Of a DNA stretch of 64,000 bases, positions 1 to 8,522 are shown in pieces. Under the pieces are notes generated by a model, which searched no databases, was not told the origin of the DNA, and saw only the letters and a list, made by a program, of their open reading frames with translations. Made by a program: the position numbers and the translations under genes. This stretch comes from Saccharopolyspora thermophila (lineage in GTDB: Bacteria; Actinomycetota; Actinomycetes; Mycobacteriales; Pseudonocardiaceae), in contig NZ_BMMT01000015.1 of the NCBI RefSeq assembly GCF_014646075.1, positions 62,001 to 126,000 on the forward strand. Direction: 5' to 3'. How positions within the stretch are numbered: position 1 is the first letter of the stretch; each line of letters begins with the position of its first letter.

Positions 1-2578
1 GGAAGGTCGCCTCGCCGTCCACCGAGACGATGTCCGCGACGCTGCCCGCGGCCACCAGTCGGCCCTCGTGCATCACCACCACGTGCGTGCAGGTCTGCTC
101 GACCTCGGCCAGCAGATGGCTGGAGATCAGCACCGACCGCCCGGTGGCGGCGTAGCGGCGCAGGATCTCGCGCATCTGGTGGATCTGCGGCGGACCCAGG
201 CCGTTGGTCGGTTCGTCGAGCACCAGCAGCTCCGGCAGGCCGAGCATCGCCTGCGCGATCGCCAGCCGCTGCTTCATGCCCTGGCTGTAGGTGCGTACCC
301 GGCGTTGGGCGGCCGTGCCCAGCCCGGCGATCTGCAGCACCTCGTCGAAGCGGGCCTGCAGCATCGGCCGCCCGGTCGCGGCCCAGTAGTAGCGCAGGTT
401 GTCCAGGCCGGACAGATGCGGCAGGAATCCGGGCGACTCCACCAGCGAGCCGACGCGGGACAGCACCGGCGCCCCGGGCAGCAGGCGGTGCCCGAACACC
501 CGGATCTGCCCGGCCGTCGGATGCAGCAGCCCCATCAGCATGCGCAGCGTCGTCGTCTTGCCCGCGCCGTTGGGCCCGAGCAGGCCGACGATCTGGCCGC
601 GCTCCACGCGGATCGACAGGTCCTGCACCGCGGTGCCCCTGTCCGGGTACGACTTGCCCAGCCCGGCGATCACCAGCGGCGTCTCGGCCAGCAGCGGGTC
701 GACGTCGTCGGTGTGCTTGCGGAGGATCAGCGAGAGCAGCCAGGCCAGCAGCGCGAACGCGGCGATCACCCCGATCCCGACCAGCGGCGCCACCGGCACC
801 GTGGCGGCGCCGCCCGTGGTGCCGCGCACCGAGGGGACCGAGATCGCGCCGCCCCCGGCGAGCCCGACCAGGTGCACCGCGGGTTCCTTCGGCACCGCGT
901 ACGCCTGGTCGGTGGTGGTCACCGCCAGCTCCAGCCGGTGGCCGGTCTCCAGCGGGTGTACAACCCCGGGCAGGGCCACCTCCACCTCGACCGGGGTGCC
1001 GTCCGGTGGCAGGTTCACCACGTGAATCGGCGACACCGCGTTGCCGAGCAGCCTGCGCTGCCCGTCGGGGCCCAGGTCATAAAGCTTGGCGAACAGCACC
1101 GCGTCCCCGGTGGTGGGCTGGCCGGGCACCGACGCCACCGACAGCCGGACCTGCGGTGAACCGGACACCAGCAGCTGGCTGTCCAGCGGATCGGTGCGGA
1201 ACACCGCCACCTGGCCCGGCAGGTCGCGGGCCAGGGACTGCCCGAACCTGCCCGCGGCGTCGAGCACCGCACCCGCGCCGGGCAGCGAACTGGTGCTGGC
1301 CGGGCTGCCGCCCGGCGGGTTGACCACCTGGGTGGCGGCGCCGTGCAGCGGGAGCGCGAAGCGCGGAGCGCGTTCCGCACCCACCCCCGGATAGGCGGGC
1401 GCGGCCACGGTCCGCACCGGGGTCCTGCCGTTGCGCTGCTGCTGGCCGGCGACGTCGTACTCGAAACCGGTGCCCGGATCCGGCACCGGTGGCACGCCGC
1501 CGAGATGGAAGGCGAACCAGTCGGCGATGCGCTCCCGCAACGCCGGGCCCGGCGGCTCGCCGTCGTGCCCGCCGGCGAACCAGATCACCTTGACCTTGCC
1601 GCCGGCCGCGGCGATCTGCCGGGCGTTCGCGTCGGCCTGCTCCAGGCCGAACAGCGTGTCCCGCTCGCCCTGCACCAGCAGTGTCGGAACGCGGATGTTG
1701 CCGGTGACGCGCTTCGGCGACACGGCCTCCAGCAGGTCCAGGGTGGCCTGCCCGGCGCGGCCGGTCTGCGCCACCTCGGTGTAGGCCGCGCACACCTGCG
1801 GGGTGAAGTTACCGCAGGTCAGCGGCTGCTCACCGGGGCGCGTGCCGGACGGGCCGTCGACTCCCACCGCGGTTCGGCCGTGCTCGCGCGGGGCGGTGCC
1901 GGCGGAGAACAGCAGCCCCGCCCACGCCTGTTTGAACACGCCCTGGTCGGCGGGGGCCCCGGCGGCCGGGGTGTCGGCGGGCAACTCGTCGCGCGTGGCG
2001 GTGTTGGGCAGCAACGCCTGCGCCAGGTCGTTGTAGGTCATCACCGGGGCGATGGCGTCCACCCGCGGATCGGTGCCGGCCAGCAGCAGGCTCAGCGCGC
2101 CCCCGTAGGACCCGCCGGTGACGCCCACCCGCGGATCGCCCTCCCCGTCGCGCAGCACCTCTGGCTGGCGGGCCAGCCAGTCGAGCAGCTGGCGCGCGTC
2201 GGCCACCTCGTACTCGGGGGCGTTCAGCGCGATCCGGCCGGTGCTGCGGCCGAAACCGCGGGAGGAGTAGGTCAGCACCGTGAACCCGCGCCGGACCAGC
2301 TCCTGCGCCTGGGCGGCGGTGTCGTCCTTGCTGCCGCCGAAGCCGTGCGCCAGCAGCACCGCCGGGGCCGGCGTGTCGGCGGGGGCGTAGAGGGTGACGT
2401 CGATCTGGACGCGCTCGCTGCCGCCGGGGCCGTCCAACACGTCCAGCAGCGCCGCCCGCGGGGCCGCCGGAGCCGCCTCGGGCCGCTCGTCGCCGGACCA
2501 CGCGAACACCCCGAAGATCACCAGCGCGATGCAAGAAAGGGCGATCAGCACGAGGCCCTTGCGACGGGGGGAGGACAC
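1..2578 (-). CDS. Secreted CocE/NonD-type hydrolase fused to an ABC transporter ATPase (3' end outside window)
   Basis: One unbroken minus-strand frame gives 859 residues and runs off the left edge. A GTG start (2578) is followed by a membrane anchor (about residues 8-25) and an S15/CocE-like alpha/beta hydrolase with a GGSYGG nucleophile elbow (Ser157) and a later acid/His pair (GERDTLFG, GGHDGE). A second membrane helix sits near 600-617. Beyond it is an ABC nucleotide-binding domain with Walker A GPNGAGKTTT (Lys674), signature YSQGMKQR and Walker B VLDEPTNGLGP (Asp788). I checked that Ser157, Lys674 and Asp788 share the reading frame. The topology implies an outside hydrolase tethered to a cytoplasmic ATPase; the permease partner should lie just beyond base 1. 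A TACTGT -10-like element 7 nt before the GTG suggests a leaderless start. The substrate is unknown. Confidence 0.85.
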   Translation of the reverse strand, partial: MSSPRRKGLVLIALSCIALVIFGVFAWSGDERPEAAPAAPRAALLDVLDGPGGSERVQIDVTLYAPADTPAPAVLLAHGFGGSKDDTAAQAQELVRRGFTVLTYSSRGFGRSTGRIALNAPEYEVADARQLLDWLARQPEVLRDGEGDPRVGVTGGSYGGALSLLLAGTDPRVDAIAPVMTYNDLAQALLPNTATRDELPADTPAAGAPADQGVFKQAWAGLLFSAGTAPREHGRTAVGVDGPSGTRPGEQPLTCGNFTPQVCAAYTEVAQTGRAGQATLDLLEAVSPKRVTGNIRVPTLLVQGERDTLFGLEQADANARQIAAAGGKVKVIWFAGGHDGEPPGPALRERIADWFAFHLGGVPPVPDPGTGFEYDVAGQQQRNGRTPVRTVAAPAYPGVGAERAPRFALPLHGAATQVVNPPGGSPASTSSLPGAGAVLDAAGRFGQSLARDLPGQVAVFRTDPLDSQLLVSGSPQVRLSVASVPGQPTTGDAVLFAKLYDLGPDGQRRLLGNAVSPIHVVNLPPDGTPVEVEVALPGVVHPLETGHRLELAVTTTDQAYAVPKEPAVHLVGLAGGGAISVPSVRGTTGGAATVPVAPLVGIGVIAAFALLAWLLSLILRKHTDDVDPLLAETPLVIAGLGKSYPDRGTAVQDLSIRVERGQIVGLLGPNGAGKTTTLRMLMGLLHPTAGQIRVFGHRLLPGAPVLSRVGSLVESPGFLPHLSGLDNLRYYWAATGRPMLQARFDEVLQIAGLGTAAQRRVRTYSQGMKQRLAIAQAMLGLPELLVLDEPTNGLGPPQIHQMREILRRYAATGRSVLISSHLLAEVEQTCTHVVVMHEGRLVAAGSVADIVSVDGEATF

Positions 2579-2950
2579 GCTGTTGACAGTAGGGGACGAG
2601 AGCGGCACCGGTTTTCATCCAGACGCGGGCGAAGACAAGACGCTATGAACCAGAGACCAAACAGCAACCGGACACGTCGTTGTGCCCGCGCCGAGGTCGT
2701 GCCGCATCCCCGCGTGCGGTTCGGCGCATGATCATAACGACCGGCGGGCCGGGTGAGAACCCTCTGGCGCGAAGCCGCGTCGGAGAACCCGAACGGCACC
2801 CCCGGACAGCTGCCGCCGTCGGGGTGATGCAGTAGTTGTCCGCTTTGCCTGGAGGGGCTGGTGCCCGTACGGTCACCGCGTGATGTTCGTTGCTTGTGCA
2901 TCCCCCGGCTGGTGTCCGCACCCGCGCATAAGTGACAATCTTGGCGAGTG
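2579..2950. other. Intergenic region between divergent genes
   Basis: There are 372 bases between the start of the hydrolase-ATPase gene and the riboswitch. Only short frames occur here and none looks like a protein. The minus-strand -10-like TACTGT (2586-2591) belongs to the left gene. GACAAT at 2934-2939 could be the -10 of the riboswitch transcript, but I see no good -35 and treat it as tentative. Confidence 0.5.
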
Positions 2951-3081
2951 GTGGAGGGGAGTATTCCTTCGCGACGGTGTCGTCATCACGGACCTTGCCT
3001 GGACAAGCCCGGTGCCGTCGACCGGTCTGAGGCCGGTGGAAGAGACCTCCGGTCAACGGCTTGTGCCCTGAACCGGAGGTG
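2951..3081 (+). promoter_or_regulatory. yybP-ykoY manganese riboswitch with ribosome-binding-site switch
   Basis: The leader of the TerC gene carries the conserved yybP-ykoY elements: GGGGAGTA near 2956-2963 and GGAAGAGACC at 3038-3047. Helices visible between them include CGACGG (2972-2977) with CCGTCG (3015-3020) and ACCGG with CCGGT around 3021-3036. P1 can form from GGAGG 2953-2957 and CCTCC 3046-3050. The same 3' strand, ACCTCCGGT 3045-3053, is a perfect 9-bp complement of ACCGGAGGT 3072-3080, which contains the ribosome binding site. The two pairings exclude each other, so metal-stabilised P1 should free the site and turn translation on. Family knowledge: this riboswitch class senses Mn2+ and precedes TerC/Alx and other metal exporters. 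Confidence 0.85.
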
Positions 3082-3085
3082 ATGG

Positions 3086-4120
3086 ATGGGTGCCGTGACG
3101 TTGCTCGCCCAGCAGGCGCAACCAGCGGTCGACCGGATGGATGTCCCGTGGTGGGTATGGGTCGCCACGCTCGGCGGGTTGGCCCTGCTGCTGTTGCTCG
3201 ACCTGGTGATCGTGGACCGCAAGCCGCACGAGGTCACCACCGGTGAGGCGGCCAAGTGGGTCACCTTCTACATCGGCTGCGCGATCCTGTTCGGGGTCGG
3301 CGTGTGGCTGTTGGGCGACTCCCACTTCGCGATCGAGTACTTCACCGGGTACATCACCGAGTACTCGCTGAGCGTCGACAACCTGTTCATCTTCATGGTG
3401 ATCATGTCGAGCTTCGCGGTCCCGTCGATTCACCAGCACCGGGTACTGCTGATCGGTATCCTGCTGGCGCTGGTGATGCGCGGCATCTTCATCGCGATCG
3501 GCGCCGCGCTGATCGCGCAGTTCGTCTGGGTGTTCTTCATCTTCGGCGGGTTCCTGATCTGGACCGCGATCAGCATGGTCCGCAAGAAGGACGAGGACGA
3601 GGAGTACCGGGAGAACGCCGTGGTGCGCTGGGTGCGCAAGGTGTTCCCGGTGACCGAGGACTACCACGGTGCCAGGTCAACGGTGAAGATCGACGGCAGG
3701 CGGCACCTGACTCCGATGTTCGTGGTGATCATCGCGATCGGCAGTGCGGACCTGCTGTTCGCGGTCGACTCGATCCCGGCGATCTTCGGCATCACCCAGG
3801 ACCCGTTCCTGGTGTTCACCGCCAACGCGTTCGCCCTGATGGGGCTGCGGCAGCTGTACTTCCTGCTCGGCGGCCTGGTGGACAAGCTGATCTACCTGTC
3901 GGTGGGCCTGGCCGTGATCCTCGGGTTCATCGGCATCAAGCTGGTGCTGCACGCGTTCCACGAGTACCACGTGACGCCCGAGTGGCTGGAGATCAGCAAC
4001 TGGATGTCGCTGTCGGTGATCGTCCTGGTGCTGGGCATCACCACGTGGGCCAGTCTGACCAAGTCCAAGAAGGACGCCCTGGCCCACGAGCAGGCCCAGC
4101 GGGCGGGGAACAACGCCTGA
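3086..4120 (+). CDS. TerC/Alx-family integral membrane protein (likely Mn2+ exporter)
   Basis: This 344-residue polytopic membrane protein has the TerC-family layout: paired helix bundles separated by a charged cytoplasmic loop (KKDEDEEYRE), and conserved acidic motifs in membrane segments (SVDNLF in the first half, FAVDSIPAIFGIT in the second). These Asp-containing motifs are the probable metal sites. TerC/Alx proteins export manganese in several bacteria. The ATG at 3086 is 5 nt from GGAGGT, which lies inside the riboswitch expression platform, so translation should follow Mn2+ level. The gene is monocistronic, with a strong hairpin immediately after the stop. Confidence 0.92.
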   Translation: MGAVTLLAQQAQPAVDRMDVPWWVWVATLGGLALLLLLDLVIVDRKPHEVTTGEAAKWVTFYIGCAILFGVGVWLLGDSHFAIEYFTGYITEYSLSVDNLFIFMVIMSSFAVPSIHQHRVLLIGILLALVMRGIFIAIGAALIAQFVWVFFIFGGFLIWTAISMVRKKDEDEEYRENAVVRWVRKVFPVTEDYHGARSTVKIDGRRHLTPMFVVIIAIGSADLLFAVDSIPAIFGITQDPFLVFTANAFALMGLRQLYFLLGGLVDKLIYLSVGLAVILGFIGIKLVLHAFHEYHVTPEWLEISNWMSLSVIVLVLGITTWASLTKSKKDALAHEQAQRAGNNA

Positions 4121-4132
4121 TCCGACGCACGA

Positions 4133-4157
4133 AAGGGCGCCCTGACCGGGTGCCCTT
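4133..4157 (+). terminator. Intrinsic terminator after the TerC gene
   Basis: A 10-bp stem AAGGGCGCCC (4133-4142) / GGGTGCCCTT (4148-4157) with a 5-nt loop starts 12 nt after the stop and is followed by a T-containing stretch. It separates two convergent genes and probably works in both directions. Confidence 0.75.
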
Positions 4158-4183
4158 CGCGTTGTTTCGACCGGTCCCGGTCG

Positions 4184-4840
4184 TCAGTCCAGCAGCGTGT
4201 AGCTGAGTTCCTTGCACACGCGCCCCAGCGGCACGTCCAGCCCCGGATGGCTCAGCGGCAACAGCACGTCGGGGGAGTCCGGCAGCGCCGTCGCCGCCGG
4301 CGGGTCCCACAGGCACAGCGACGGATTGCCCGCATCCATTGACGAGCGGTACCAGAGCCCGTCCAGTTCCGGGTACGCCGCGCGGATGCCGCGGGCCCAC
4401 GCCTGGGTGCGTAGCTTCGGTCCGGTGCTGATGGCCTGCGAGGCGCCCGCGCGGGTGGGCCACAGGCCGGTGAGGTCCAGCAGCCGCAGGGTCCGCCGTG
4501 GACGGAACAGCACCAGGTACGGATTGCGGGTCCGTCGATCTACTGTGGACGTTGCCTGGAACACCTCGGCGATGCAGGTCTGTACGGACAGCGAGAAGTA
4601 CAGCACCCCGTGCTCCCGGGTGACCGTCGGCCCGCCCTGGCTGTTCGGCAGGTGCGGGTCGAACCGGGCGTGCGGCAGCGGCCCGGCGTAGCGGAAGGTG
4701 TTCCACTGTTGCGGGTGGTTGCCCCCGGAGGTGAAGACGCGCACGAGGCGGGTGCCCGCGGGCACCGCGATCACGTCCTCGGTGCGCCGGAGCATCGCCT
4801 GCAGCACCGCTGGCGCAGGCGGCTGTGGTAGCCGTGCCAT
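4184..4840 (-). CDS. RES-domain toxin (putative NAD+-degrading)
   Basis: This 218-residue protein has a RES domain. An Arg-rich first segment (GTRLVRVFTSGG) precedes WNTFRYAGPLPHARFD and the LYFSLSVQTCIAEVF block that carries the R-Y-E/S type active-site residues of the family. RES toxins such as MbcT and Res degrade NAD+ and are neutralised by an Xre/DUF2384-type antitoxin. The gene lies 40 nt downstream of an HTH-type partner on the same strand, as in known res-xre operons. I start it at ATG 4840, which has AGGA upstream; a longer frame to 4918 would overlap the antitoxin and adds only low-complexity sequence. Confidence 0.82.
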   Translation of the reverse strand: MARLPQPPAPAVLQAMLRRTEDVIAVPAGTRLVRVFTSGGNHPQQWNTFRYAGPLPHARFDPHLPNSQGGPTVTREHGVLYFSLSVQTCIAEVFQATSTVDRRTRNPYLVLFRPRRTLRLLDLTGLWPTRAGASQAISTGPKLRTQAWARGIRAAYPELDGLWYRSSMDAGNPSLCLWDPPAATALPDSPDVLLPLSHPGLDVPLGRVCKELSYTLLD

Positions 4841-4880
4841 GGAGTTCCTGGGTTCAGATCTGGGCGGTGGAGTGGTGCGC

Positions 4881-5465
4881 TCACGCCGGGGTGCCGATGG
4901 TGGCCGCGAGCTCGGCAACGCGCTGCGGATCGCCGCCGGCCAACAGCCACTCGCGCGGGCTCGCCGGGCGGTCCCCGATCTCGAGGTCCTCCTGCGGCGT
5001 GGTCATGAAGTTGGCCAGCACGAGCGCGGGCTGGTCGACGGGCATGACGGCCAGGACGGTGTCCAGCCCGGGCAGCACGTCGGTGTCGGTGAACTGCCAC
5101 GCGGGCAGCCGCCATCCGCCGCGGTCCTTCCACCCGATCAGGCGGCGTTCGCTGATGCGGTGGCGGATCCGGCTGCTGTCCACGCCCACCCGCTCGGCGG
5201 CCTGGTTGACCGACAGCGCGGTGTCGCGCAGCACGGCCTGTTCGGCGACGGTGCGCGCGCGGGGGTCGACTTCGGAGTCGCTCAACGGCGCCAGGTCCAG
5301 CCCGGCCTCGCTGAGCGCATCCCGTTCGGCGTCGGTGAAGTGCGCGGCTGGGTCCACCTGCGGCGAGGTGAGCTTCTTCGCGGCGTCCTCGACCAGGGTC
5401 AGGAATTCGTTGGCAGTGACCTTTAAACCGGCACGTGCCAACACGGTCTCCAGCGCGGCTGACAT
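4881..5465 (-). CDS. HTH antitoxin partner of the RES toxin
   Basis: The product has 194 residues. A central helix-turn-helix (about 85-130: LSVNQAAERVGVDSSRIR) is followed by a C-terminal segment ending PREWLLAGGDPQRVAELA, which recalls the C-terminal motif (P..WL..G) of MbcA/ParS-like antitoxins. Position, size and order before the RES gene support an antitoxin that binds the toxin and represses its own operon. The ATG at 5465 has GGAGG only 1 nt away, too close for normal use, but TACCCT ends 6 nt before the ATG, so a leaderless start fits better. A longer frame to 5543 is possible but unattractive. Confidence 0.75.
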   Translation of the reverse strand: MSAALETVLARAGLKVTANEFLTLVEDAAKKLTSPQVDPAAHFTDAERDALSEAGLDLAPLSDSEVDPRARTVAEQAVLRDTALSVNQAAERVGVDSSRIRHRISERRLIGWKDRGGWRLPAWQFTDTDVLPGLDTVLAVMPVDQPALVLANFMTTPQEDLEIGDRPASPREWLLAGGDPQRVAELAATIGTPA

Positions 5466-5578
5466 GCCTCCAGGGTAGCGCGAGAATCCGGAAATGTGTG
5501 CGCGAACGTGCGCACCAGTGCGAAATATCACTTTTCGTAGCAAGTGGATCGCGGACCGTGACCGACTGGTCCGCCGCT

Positions 5579-5624
5579 CGGCGGGGTGCGCATTGCCTTA
5601 TTGGTGGGAAAAAACACCCCGCCG
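5579..5624 (-). terminator. Terminator-like hairpin after the chitinase gene
   Basis: A perfect 10-bp inverted repeat, CGGCGGGGTG (5579-5588) / CACCCCGCCG (5615-5624), follows the chitinase stop. On the minus strand the loop begins with six Ts. It should insulate the chitinase from the toxin-antitoxin operon. Confidence 0.55.
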
Positions 5625-5637
5625 GAGTCTTGTCGTG

Positions 5638-6627
5638 CTACGGCAGCGTGTCCAAATGGGCTCGAACCAGGTCGGAGAAGAAGTTGCCCGCGGTGGCGTC
5701 CCAGTTGATCGACCACGTCATCACCCCGCTCAGCTCGGGGTGCGGCTGTGCGGGGGTGTACTGGCCGCAGGCGGTGGCCGAGGTCAGGCAGCTGAGCGCG
5801 TCGTTGACCACGCCCGGGTCCACGTAGCCGCTGCCGGCCGCGGACGGTGTCGCCGGAAGGCCGAGGGAAACCTGGTCCGGGCGCAGGGTTTCCAGCAGGA
5901 TGCACGCCTGTGCGGTGATGAAGTCCACCGAGCCCTGGTTGTAGACCTGTCCGTCGCAGCCGTTCATCGAACCCGAGTTGTAGTACTGGGTGTGCACGAC
6001 GGTGAGGATGTCCCTGACGTTCTCGATCAGCTGCAGGTACGCGCCGCCGGGCTGCACGTCGAGGGTCTGCGGGGCCATCGTCAGCACGAAGTAGTCGCCG
6101 ATCCGGTCGCGCAGCTGACGGAGGGCGCTGGTGATGTTGGGGACGTTCAGTCCATGCTCCAGGTCAATGTCCAACCCGTCAATGTCGTAATCGGTCAAAA
6201 TTTTTCCGACCGAGTCGACGAAATTTGCGACGTTCGCCTCGCTGCCGAGGTCGACGTTTCCCTTTTCTCCGCCGACGGAGAGCACGAATGTCTTGCCCTC
6301 GGCCTTCTTCGCGGCGATGTCCGCTTTGAGCTGTTCATCGGAATAGCCGCCGAGGGCGCGAGACAGCTCGGGGTCCACGGTGAACGTCACCGCGCCGGGG
6401 CGGGCCGGGTCGGCGTTGGCGAACGCCAGGGCGATGACGTCGTAGTTCGGGGAGATGTCGCTGATCCGCAGCGGCGTGGCCGAGTTGACGAAGTTCTGCC
6501 AGTAGCCGGTCAGCTGGTGCCTGGGTAGTGCCGCGGGCTCCGCCGCGGGCTCCGCCGCGGACGTCGGGGCGAGGCCGAGGGCGGCCAGGGTGACCACGGC
6601 GAGGACGGCTGGTCTGCATCGGGACAT
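5638..6627 (-). CDS. Secreted GH18 chitinase
   Basis: This 329-residue exported enzyme hydrolyses chitin-type beta-1,4-GlcNAc polymers. A classical signal peptide (residues 1-24, ending TSAAEP) precedes a compact GH18 barrel starting LTGYWQNFVN. The catalytic DGLDIDLEHG (DxxDxDxE, Glu as acid/base) and the later MTWSINWD barrel strand are intact. It has no carbohydrate-binding domain, so it resembles the small single-domain actinomycete chitinases. ATG 6627 has GGAGG 5 nt upstream. The longer frame to 7281 extends into non-coding sequence and was rejected. Confidence 0.93.
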   Translation of the reverse strand: MSRCRPAVLAVVTLAALGLAPTSAAEPAAEPAALPRHQLTGYWQNFVNSATPLRISDISPNYDVIALAFANADPARPGAVTFTVDPELSRALGGYSDEQLKADIAAKKAEGKTFVLSVGGEKGNVDLGSEANVANFVDSVGKILTDYDIDGLDIDLEHGLNVPNITSALRQLRDRIGDYFVLTMAPQTLDVQPGGAYLQLIENVRDILTVVHTQYYNSGSMNGCDGQVYNQGSVDFITAQACILLETLRPDQVSLGLPATPSAAGSGYVDPGVVNDALSCLTSATACGQYTPAQPHPELSGVMTWSINWDATAGNFFSDLVRAHLDTLP

Positions 6628-7000
6628 GTGGTCCTCCGTGGGTCGGGGATGTCCCCGAAAATGGACTGGACCACTTGTGCGGTCAAGGTGTTGGCGATGT
6701 TGCGAAGCCGGGTTGCTCCGCCCGGCGCAGCGCCTGCCGCCCGAGGGTTGACGAGACTGGGACGCGCGCCGTTGACTGAACGTACCGACTGGTCGGTCTC
6801 GGTGCGGAGGTGTGGCTTGGGTGAGCGGCCGTGGTCGGCGCGCCACGACGACTCGGCCGGAGATCGAACCGCGGTTCGAGTGCTCCAGGCGTTCGCGCCG
6901 CAGCCGCCGGGGCCACCCGGACCCCGGACCGCGACCGGCCGGATCTGTGGCGCCGGCCCCGCGACACCGCCGCGGCTCAACGGTGGAAGGAAGGGATTCG
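6628..7000. other. Intergenic region between the divergent chitinase and SDR genes
   Basis: 373 bases without a credible gene. It holds the TetR-type palindrome at 6783-6798, with TTGACT (6772-6777) just before it as a possible -35. The reading frame of the downstream SDR is open back to 6812, but that part is Arg-rich and does not look conserved; the SDR has a good ribosome binding site at 7001. Confidence 0.5.
6783..6798. promoter_or_regulatory. TetR-type operator, copy 1
   Basis: TACCGACTGGTCGGTC contains a perfect inverted repeat ACCGAC-TG-GTCGGT. It matches 13 of 16 positions of the element at 17344-17359. It sits upstream of the SDR-SDR-TetR genes, so the local TetR protein is the natural candidate ligand. 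Confidence 0.6.
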
Positions 7001-7756
7001 ATGAACAAGCGTTTCGACGGCCGGGTGGCCATCGTGACCGGTGCGAGCCGGGGCATCGGCCTGGCGATCGCCGAGCGCCTGGTGGCCGAGGGCGCGAAGG
7101 TCACCGTCACGGCCCGCAAACCCGAACCGCTGGCCGAGGCGGTGCAGGAGCTCGGCGGCCCCGAGCACGCCCTGGGGGTCCCCGGCAAGGCCGACGACGA
7201 GGAGCACCAGGCCGAGGCCGTCGCGAAGACGCTGGAGACCTTCGGCCGGGTCGACCTGCTGGTCAACAACACCGGCATCAACCCCGCCTACGGGCCGCTG
7301 ATCGAACTCGACCACGGCGTCGCGCGCAAGACCTTCGAGGTCAACGTGCTCGGCGCGCTGTCCTGGACGCAGCAGGCGTACCGGGCGTGGATGGCCGAGC
7401 ACGGCGGCGCGGTGCTCAACGTGTCCTCCGTGGCCGGCCTGCGCCCCGCGCCGGGCATCGGGTTCTACGGCGCCACCAAGGCGATGCTGGTGCACATCAC
7501 CAAGGAGCTCGCCGTGGAGCTCGGGCCGGGCGTCCGGGTCAACGGCATCGCTCCGGCCGTGGTCAAGACCCGCTTCGCCACGGCCCTCTACGAGGGAAAG
7601 GAGGACGAGGTCGCCGCGAACTACCCGCTGCAGCGGCTGGGCATGCCCTCCGATATCACTGGGGCGGCCGCGTTCCTGCTCTCTGATGAGGCGTCCTGGA
7701 TCACCGGCCAGGTCCTCGTGCTCGACGGCGGCGTCACGCTGCGGGGTGGTGTGTGA
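7001..7756 (+). CDS. SDR-family oxidoreductase (FabG-like)
   Basis: The 251-residue protein is a classical short-chain dehydrogenase/reductase. The cofactor motif TGASRGIG is at 13-20, followed by NNTGIN (a T replaces the usual A of NNAG), catalytic Ser in NVSSVAG and the YxxxK pair in FYGATK. Such enzymes oxidise or reduce hydroxy/oxo groups, often on acyl-CoA. The start at ATG 7001 follows GGAAGGAAGG. The next SDR begins at its stop codon and a TetR gene follows, so the three form one transcription unit. The exact substrate cannot be told. Confidence 0.88.
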   Translation: MNKRFDGRVAIVTGASRGIGLAIAERLVAEGAKVTVTARKPEPLAEAVQELGGPEHALGVPGKADDEEHQAEAVAKTLETFGRVDLLVNNTGINPAYGPLIELDHGVARKTFEVNVLGALSWTQQAYRAWMAEHGGAVLNVSSVAGLRPAPGIGFYGATKAMLVHITKELAVELGPGVRVNGIAPAVVKTRFATALYEGKEDEVAANYPLQRLGMPSDITGAAAFLLSDEASWITGQVLVLDGGVTLRGGV

Positions 7757-7757
7757 G

Positions 7758-8522
7758 GTGCAGCTGGCTGACGCGGTCGTGGTGATCACCGGTGCGGGCA
7801 ACGGCATCGGCGCGGCGATGAGCCGCACGTTCGCCGGGCGGGGCGCCAAGCTGGTGCTCGGCGACGTGGACGCCGACGGGGTGCGGCGGGTGGCGCAGGA
7901 GGTCGGCGGGCTGGCGGTACCCGGCGACGCGGCGAGCGAGAACGGCGTGCGGGCGCTGGTCGACGCGGCGCTGGGCGAGCACGGGCGGATCGACCTCTTC
8001 TGCGCCAACGCCGGCATCGCCCGCGACGGCGGACCGGAAGCCGACGAGGCCGCCTGGGCGGACTCGTGGGAGGTCAACGTGATGGCCCACGTGCGGGCGG
8101 CGCGCGCCGTGCTGCCGCACTGGCTGGAGCGGGGCCGCGGGCACTTCCTGGCCACCGTGTCGGCCGCGGGGCTGCTGACCATGCTCAACGCGGCGCCGTA
8201 CTCGGTGACCAAGCACGCCGCGCTCGGGTTCGCCGAGTGGATGGCGATCACCTACGCCGACCAGGGCATCACCGTGCAGGCGCTGTGCCCGCAGGGCGTG
8301 CGCACGAACATGCTCGGCACCAGCGGCACGGCGGGCAAGGTGCTGCTGGACGACGGGGCGCTCGAACCGGAGGAGGTGGCCGACGTGGTCGCCGACTCGC
8401 TGGACAGCGGGGAGTTCCTGATCCTGCCGCACCCCGAGGTCGCCGAGTACTACGCGCTGCGCGCCGGCGACCCGCAGCGGTGGCAGGCGGGCATGCGCAG
8501 GCTCCAGCGCAAGGTCCGGTGA
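7758..8522 (+). CDS. SDR-family oxidoreductase
   Basis: This 254-residue SDR differs from its neighbour: cofactor motif TGAGNGIG, CANAGI, and active-site PYSVTKHA with Tyr and Lys. Two in-frame GTG codons compete as start, 7749 and 7758. I chose 7758 because the protein then begins VQLADAVVVITGAG, the usual SDR N-terminus. The gene is directly downstream of the first SDR (1 nt gap) and 79 nt before a TetR gene, suggesting co-regulation and possibly successive steps of one pathway. Confidence 0.87.
   Translation: MQLADAVVVITGAGNGIGAAMSRTFAGRGAKLVLGDVDADGVRRVAQEVGGLAVPGDAASENGVRALVDAALGEHGRIDLFCANAGIARDGGPEADEAAWADSWEVNVMAHVRAARAVLPHWLERGRGHFLATVSAAGLLTMLNAAPYSVTKHAALGFAEWMAITYADQGITVQALCPQGVRTNMLGTSGTAGKVLLDDGALEPEEVADVVADSLDSGEFLILPHPEVAEYYALRAGDPQRWQAGMRRLQRKVR

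Noticed and set aside
5562-5574. ACCGACTGGTCCG, similar to the TetR operator
   Set aside because: Only one half-site is intact and the symmetry is lost; position after the chitinase gene gives no regulatory logic.
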